Positions 60,292-64,000 of a stretch of 64,000 nt of DNA are shown here, piece after piece. How positions within the stretch are numbered: the stretch's first letter is position 1; each line of letters begins with the position of its first letter. Position numbers and translations under genes: made by a program. Source of the stretch: Paenibacillus artemisiicola (lineage in GTDB: Bacteria; Bacillota; Bacilli; Paenibacillales; Paenibacillaceae); the NCBI RefSeq assembly GCF_017652985.1, contig NZ_JAGGDJ010000001.1:248001-312000 (forward strand). Reading direction: 5' to 3'. The notes under the pieces were generated by a model. That model searched no databases. It had not been told where the DNA came from and saw only the letters and a list, made by a program, of their open reading frames with translations.

Positions 60292-61050
60292 ATGAAATTG
60301 ATCGATCTCAGCGTTTCCATCAGTCCCCGCATCCGCGAGCCGCTGCCGGCGGCCATCGAATACGCAAGCCACGAAGACGGCGCGAAGCAGGCGGCGGCCG
60401 TTCTCGGCCTGAAGCAGGAGGATTTTCCCGAAGGCAAAGCATGGGCGACGGAAACCGTCACGTTGAATACGCACGCGGGCACGCATATCGACGCGCCGTG
60501 GCACTATTGGCCGACGTCGGAGGGCGAGAAGGCCAGAACGATCGACGAGCTGCCGCTCGAATGGTTCTATGGCGACGGCGTGCTGCTCGACTTCAGCGCG
60601 AAGCCGCCGGGATACGAGATCACGAAGGAAGATCTGATCGCCGAGCTGGACCGGATCGGGTATGCGCTGAAGCCGCTCGACATCGTGCTCGTCCGGTCCG
60701 ACGCCGACAAGCGGCTGTATGACGACAACTACGCGTTTCTGCATGCCGGCGTGTCGGCGGAAGCCACCGTCTGGCTGCTCGATCAAGGCATCAAGGTCGT
60801 CGGCACGGACGGCTGGGGCTGGGATATCCCGCTCAATCTGCAGGCCGCCGCGTACAAGGCGCAGCCGTGCGACGGGGTGCTGTGGGCCGCGCACTACGTC
60901 GGCAAAGACCGGGAATACTGCCAGATCGAGAAGCTGGCCAATCTGGACCGGCTGCCGAAGCCGTACGGCTTCAAGGTGGCGTGCTTCCCCGTGAAGGTCG
61001 AGCGGGCGAGCGCGGGCTGGGCGCGTCCGGTCGCCATCTTCGAAGACTGA
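60292..61050 (+). CDS. cyclase family protein (kynurenine formamidase-like metal hydrolase)
   Basis: A 252-residue member of the cyclase/KynB superfamily. The metal site is the signature NTHAGTHIDAPWH (His61, His65, Asp67, His71). KynB members hydrolyse N-formylkynurenine, and others act as isatin hydrolases or polyketide cyclases; no kynurenine-pathway neighbour is present, so the substrate is open. The start ATG follows CAAGGAG. The following truncated alkyltransferase gene begins within its stop codon. Confidence 0.9.
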   Translation: MKLIDLSVSISPRIREPLPAAIEYASHEDGAKQAAAVLGLKQEDFPEGKAWATETVTLNTHAGTHIDAPWHYWPTSEGEKARTIDELPLEWFYGDGVLLDFSAKPPGYEITKEDLIAELDRIGYALKPLDIVLVRSDADKRLYDDNYAFLHAGVSAEATVWLLDQGIKVVGTDGWGWDIPLNLQAAAYKAQPCDGVLWAAHYVGKDREYCQIEKLANLDRLPKPYGFKVACFPVKVERASAGWARPVAIFED

Positions 61051-61301
61051 TGCCGGCGGAGCGAGGCGCCGCCGAGGTGGCTTGGACGACGTTCGGGCAC
61101 GGCTTCTTCGAGGGGCGGCCGATTCGGCTGGCCGCGACGGAAGCCGGGCTCTGCCTCGTGACGCTGCCGGGCGAATCCTTCGACCGCTGGCAGAAGGCGC
61201 TGCTCAAGCGCATTCCCGTCGCCGCGTTCGCGGAGGACGCCGTCCGTAAGCGGGTCTTCGGCCGCGCGTTTCGATCGCGCGTTTTCGATCGCGCGTTTTG
61301 A
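61050..61301 (+). pseudogene. truncated methylated-DNA-cysteine methyltransferase (N-terminal part only)
   Basis: An 83-residue frame whose first 65 residues (WTTFGHGFFEGRPIRLAATE and GLCLVTLPGESFDRW as landmarks) match the N-terminal domain of Ogt/Ada-type O6-alkylguanine alkyltransferases. The catalytic domain with its PCHR motif is absent: the frame runs into short repeats and stops. The ATG overlaps the stop of the cyclase gene (TGATG), so it would be co-translated. A decayed gene is the most likely reading. Confidence 0.7.
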
Positions 61302-61333
61302 TCGCGTGTTGAGATCGCTCGTTTCGATGCCCG
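61267..61333. repeat. imperfect 13-14-bp repeats at the truncated alkyltransferase end
   Basis: About five degenerate units of the type TTTCGATCGCGCG follow each other where the alkyltransferase sequence breaks off; they may mark the deletion or slippage event. Confidence 0.65.
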
Positions 61334-61369
61334 TTCAATAAAGAACCGAATGCTTCGCGCAAACGCGCG

Positions 61370-61408
61370 AATAAGCCGGCCGGCGCCTATGCCCGCCGGC
61401 TTATTTTA
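61370..61408 (+). terminator. terminator behind the cyclase locus
   Basis: An 11-bp stem AATAAGCCGGC / GCCGGCTTATT followed by TTAAT. Confidence 0.85.
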
Positions 61409-61439
61409 ATCCGCAATCCCCGAGCGAATCTTGTCGAGT

Positions 61440-61625
61440 TATGTCGCAGAAAGAAAAAAAAGGAAAATACGACAATATTTTTAGGATCTGTCGCAATATT
61501 AGAGCTATTCTTAAGTCAAATTTAGGATGCGAAATGAATAGAAATTATGCTAAATTATTGGATAAATCCATGATGGATTTTGCCGATCTGGACAGATCGC
61601 GCCGAAATAATTATGATCAACGTTG
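61440..61625. other. AT-rich spacer upstream of the AraC/YesM-type pair
   Basis: About 185 bases of much lower GC than the neighbourhood. It contains CGACA...TGTCG dyads and repeats of the type (G)CAATATT near 61470-61500. A 61-codon frame starts at 61441 but lacks a ribosome site. It probably holds the control region of the following two-component genes. Confidence 0.45.
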
Positions 61626-61729
61626 ACGCGTCCCTTTGCCGAACCGGCCGAGATCGACACGGAGCCGGCACGTTAGCAGGTACTTGCTTCTGACGTTTAT
61701 GAAAACGGATACAAGAAAGGGTGAGCGGC

Positions 61730-63352
61730 GTGTTTTCGTTATTGGTTGTGGAGGACGAGCGTTGGATTCGCAGAGGGCTGTGCGAAACGATCGATTGGGC
61801 GACGGAAGGCATCCGGGTGTCGGGAGAAGCGTCGGACGGGGAAGAGGCCATGCGCTTCATGGAGCGCCATTCGCCGGACATCGTCATCACCGATATCGTC
61901 ATGCCCGTCATGGACGGCATGACGTTCCTGAAGACGATGCGGGAACAGAAGATGTCGTCGGAGGTCATCATCATGAGCGGCTACAGCGATTTCGAATATG
62001 CCCGAACCGCGCTCAAGAACGGCGCGTTCGATTACGTGCTGAAGCCGATTCACGAGCAAAACATGCTCGGCGTCGTGCGCCGCTGCGTGCAGGAGCTGGA
62101 CCGCAAGCGCAAGGCAGAGACCGAGATTAACCGGCTCGCCCGTTCGGCCCGCGAGACGCTCTTTCTCGCCCGTCAGCGCCTGTTCGAAATGCTGCTCACG
62201 GAAGCGCCTTATTCGCCGGGTTGGCTGCCGGAGCAGATGAAGGCGCTCCAGATCGAGCTCGATCCGTGCCGGATTCGCACGTTCGCCGTGAAGATCGTCG
62301 ATTGGGGGGACAAGGCCAAGACGGACCGGGACCGCGCGCTCATCCTGTACGCCCTGTGCAACATGCTGGAGGAGACCGGCGCCCGGTTCGGCCCGGTCGT
62401 CGCGTTCCCGATCCATAACCAGAAGACGGCAGGCGAAGCGGACGTCGCGATGCTGCATACCGAATGCTATCCCATCGGCAGGCAGGAGCCCGGCATCGCC
62501 GCCGACCTGCCTCGCTTGATCGGTCAAGCGGAAGCGATGCTCGGCGTGCGCATCGGCATCGGCTATTCCGGCGAGGCGAGCTTCGGCCGGCTGGCGGGCA
62601 TGTTCGAGGAGGCGCTCCACGCCGCCGCCTACTGGTTCTACGAGGGCGGCGGCAGCCTGCGCGGCGCAGAGCCGATCGCGGGCGCCATGCAGACGGACTT
62701 GCCCTACTGCGGCCCCGCCGGCTGGGACTCGCGCTTTGCCTCGGCGCTGAAGATGGGCGACGCCCGGCTGCTCGAGCAGCTCGTCCGGGAGCTGGCCGAG
62801 CATTTGCGCGAGCACCGCGCCAAGCATCTGCCGCTGACGATCCGCCGCGGGCTGAAGCTGCTGTTCCAGAACGTCAACCAGAAGAGCGACGCGCTGCACC
62901 GCCGCTCGAACTGCGGCGACGGCGCCGCCCCCGTGCCGCTCGAGCTGCCGCCCTGCACGGCGGACGCGATCGAGGACGTCCTGCTCGAAAGCCTGTCCTG
63001 CGCGATGCCGAGCGAACGTCCCGTCCGCAGCCGCAAATGGATCGTCGAACGCGCGCTGCAATTCATCGAGGCCAACCGGAACCGGATGGTCACGATGAAC
63101 GACGTGGCCGCGCACTTATATTTGAACCATTCGTATTTCAGCAAAATCTTCCACGAGGAAATGGGCGAGACGTTCAGCCGGTACGTCCTGCGTTCGCGCA
63201 TCGCGGCGGCGAAGCGGCTGCTGAAGGAGACGCCTCTCAAAATCTATGAAATCGCCGGCCAGCTCGGGTACACCGATATCCGCCATTTCACCAAGATGTT
63301 CAAGGAATTCGAGGGCTTGACCCCGGCGCAGTACCGGGATCACGGCTTCTAA
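61730..63352 (+). CDS. AraC-type response regulator (YesN family)
   Basis: A 540-residue response regulator. Residues 1-120 are a receiver domain (phosphoacceptor Asp55 in VITDIVMPVMDG, Lys in YVLKPI), a middle region of about 300 residues follows, and the last 100 residues form a double helix-turn-helix AraC domain (NDVAAHLYLNHSYFSKIF and IYEIAGQLGYTDIRHFTKMF). In Paenibacillaceae such regulators with YesM kinases control carbohydrate uptake genes. I place the start at GTG 61730, 7 bases behind AAGGGTG; GTG 61721 is too close to it. The kinase gene follows 15 bases later. Confidence 0.92.
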   Translation: MFSLLVVEDERWIRRGLCETIDWATEGIRVSGEASDGEEAMRFMERHSPDIVITDIVMPVMDGMTFLKTMREQKMSSEVIIMSGYSDFEYARTALKNGAFDYVLKPIHEQNMLGVVRRCVQELDRKRKAETEINRLARSARETLFLARQRLFEMLLTEAPYSPGWLPEQMKALQIELDPCRIRTFAVKIVDWGDKAKTDRDRALILYALCNMLEETGARFGPVVAFPIHNQKTAGEADVAMLHTECYPIGRQEPGIAADLPRLIGQAEAMLGVRIGIGYSGEASFGRLAGMFEEALHAAAYWFYEGGGSLRGAEPIAGAMQTDLPYCGPAGWDSRFASALKMGDARLLEQLVRELAEHLREHRAKHLPLTIRRGLKLLFQNVNQKSDALHRRSNCGDGAAPVPLELPPCTADAIEDVLLESLSCAMPSERPVRSRKWIVERALQFIEANRNRMVTMNDVAAHLYLNHSYFSKIFHEEMGETFSRYVLRSRIAAAKRLLKETPLKIYEIAGQLGYTDIRHFTKMFKEFEGLTPAQYRDHGF

Positions 63353-63367
63353 GAAGGGGACGCGCAT

Positions 63368-64000
63368 ATGAAATGGCTGCCGAAGTTCAAATGGACTTCC
63401 GTCGGACACCGCTTGTTTCTGCTCTGCTTCGTCGGCATTTCCGTCAGCATCGCGATCATGGGTTATTATTTCTACGACAAATCGACGCGCATCATCCAGG
63501 ACAAGGTCGGCTACATCACGCAGCAGACCATCCAGCAGTCGGGCGAGCGGCTCGACCTCATCATGGAGGAGTACAGCACGCGGTCCTTCTACCTGCTCGG
63601 AAGCAAGAAGCTCCAGCAGGGCATCAAGGACGACTTCACGGACAATTACGACCGCGAGGAGACGAACAAGGAAATCGGCGAATTCATCGCCAACCTGCTC
63701 AATTCCAAGAACGATCTGGTCAACCTGTACATCTTCGGCGAATACGCCAATTCGTACAAGTATTCCACGGGCTACCTCTCGATGCCGGGCACGACGCAGG
63801 CGGTTCGCAGCGCGCAATGGTACAAGGAGGTCGTCGCCGGCGAAGGCAAGGTCGTCTGGTTCGGCATGCGGCCGTCGCTCGTCCCGAAGCCGTGGGCCGA
63901 CGAACGGTGGCAGGGACCGGTATTCTGCTTCGGCCGGGCGATCAAGGACTTGAACAACCTGAACCGGATCATCGGCGTCATGCTGATCGAGATCGATCCG
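63368..64000 (+). CDS. sensor histidine kinase, YesM-type, 3' truncated by the window edge
   Basis: The first 211 residues of a membrane kinase. A short basic start (MKWLPKFKWTSVGHRL) leads into a membrane helix at about residues 17-38, followed by an extracellular sensor region like the dCache_1 domains of YesM-type kinases (STGYLSMPGTTQAVRSAQWY within it). The kinase domain lies beyond the window. It is 15 bases behind the AraC-type regulator and preceded by GAAGGGGA. A sugar-related signal is likely from family knowledge only. Confidence 0.88.
   Translation, partial: MKWLPKFKWTSVGHRLFLLCFVGISVSIAIMGYYFYDKSTRIIQDKVGYITQQTIQQSGERLDLIMEEYSTRSFYLLGSKKLQQGIKDDFTDNYDREETNKEIGEFIANLLNSKNDLVNLYIFGEYANSYKYSTGYLSMPGTTQAVRSAQWYKEVVAGEGKVVWFGMRPSLVPKPWADERWQGPVFCFGRAIKDLNNLNRIIGVMLIEIDP

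Noticed and set aside
61441..61626. A 61-residue protein in the AT-rich spacer
   Set aside because: No ribosome site, no recognisable family, and composition dominated by the AT-rich control region; left as uncertain.

Overview
The window is GC-rich (roughly 60 percent or more) and reads as a chromosome segment of a spore-forming Paenibacillaceae bacterium, most like Cohnella or a high-GC Paenibacillus. This is inferred from the GerA-type germination genes, the SpoVB-type flippase, stalk (copper amine oxidase N-terminal-like) domains on exported proteins, an AraC-type response regulator next to a YesM-type kinase, abundant phytanoyl-CoA dioxygenase paralogues, strong AAGGAGG ribosome sites, and Rho-independent terminators behind many genes. 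I see no rRNA, tRNA, insertion sequence, CRISPR array or prophage.

Layout. 1-4.8 kb: 3' part of a stalk-domain protein, a LysE-type exporter, two Dpp/Opp-type permease genes without partners, and a GNAT acetyltransferase. 5-9.2 kb: a germination receptor locus, gerXA-gerXC-small D-like gene on + and gerXB convergent on -. 9.2-12.2 kb: a LysR regulator divergent from an SDR / NIPSNAP / flavodoxin-fold oxidoreductase operon. 12.4-22.3 kb: three MFS exporters (EntS-like; DHA2 with a MarR regulator and operator; DHA2 with a leader peptide), a GH18-like protein, a YadA-head-like HAEG repeat protein with a likely self-cleaving C-terminal domain, and two related 51/52-bp tandem repeat arrays. 22.5-26.5 kb: fused acyl-CoA mutase IcmF with its cobalamin adenosyltransferase. 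26.6-35.4 kb: two small proteins, a MocR regulator divergent from a nitrilase, an aldo/keto reductase, a ChrA transporter, a DedA-PAP2 fusion, ThpR and a thioredoxin. 35.4-44.9 kb: an LspA-like protein, a PhyH dioxygenase, a nucleoside hydrolase, a 3D-domain protein, a DJ-1/PfpI protein, SpeD, a SpoVB-type flippase, a Gfo/Idh/MocA oxidoreductase and a MerR regulator. 45.1-53.8 kb: two glycosyltransferases, two small paralogues flanking an Asp-box protein, two more PhyH proteins, a sulfite-oxidase-like protein and a VOC protein. 53.9-64 kb: a TetR regulator with two tandem-duplicated SDR genes, a glycosyltransferase, an OmpR-type two-component system, a cyclase-family hydrolase, a truncated alkyltransferase gene, and the AraC/YesM-type pair that runs off the end.

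How genes work together. The germination genes should form one spore inner-membrane receptor despite the split transcription. IcmF and the adenosyltransferase pair enzyme with cofactor supply. Several regulator-target pairs can be read from DNA: MarR with a dyad just downstream of its promoter; TetR with a dyad shared by divergent promoters and copied in front of the second SDR gene; MerR with a 20-bp-spacer promoter whose near twin precedes the thioredoxin gene 9.5 kb away; and MocR with direct repeats in the nitrilase intergenic region.

The most unusual items are the two related intergenic repeat arrays, whose hairpin sequence differs between arrays while its position is kept, the MerR-thioredoxin promoter pair, and the pair of small paralogues around the Asp-box protein.
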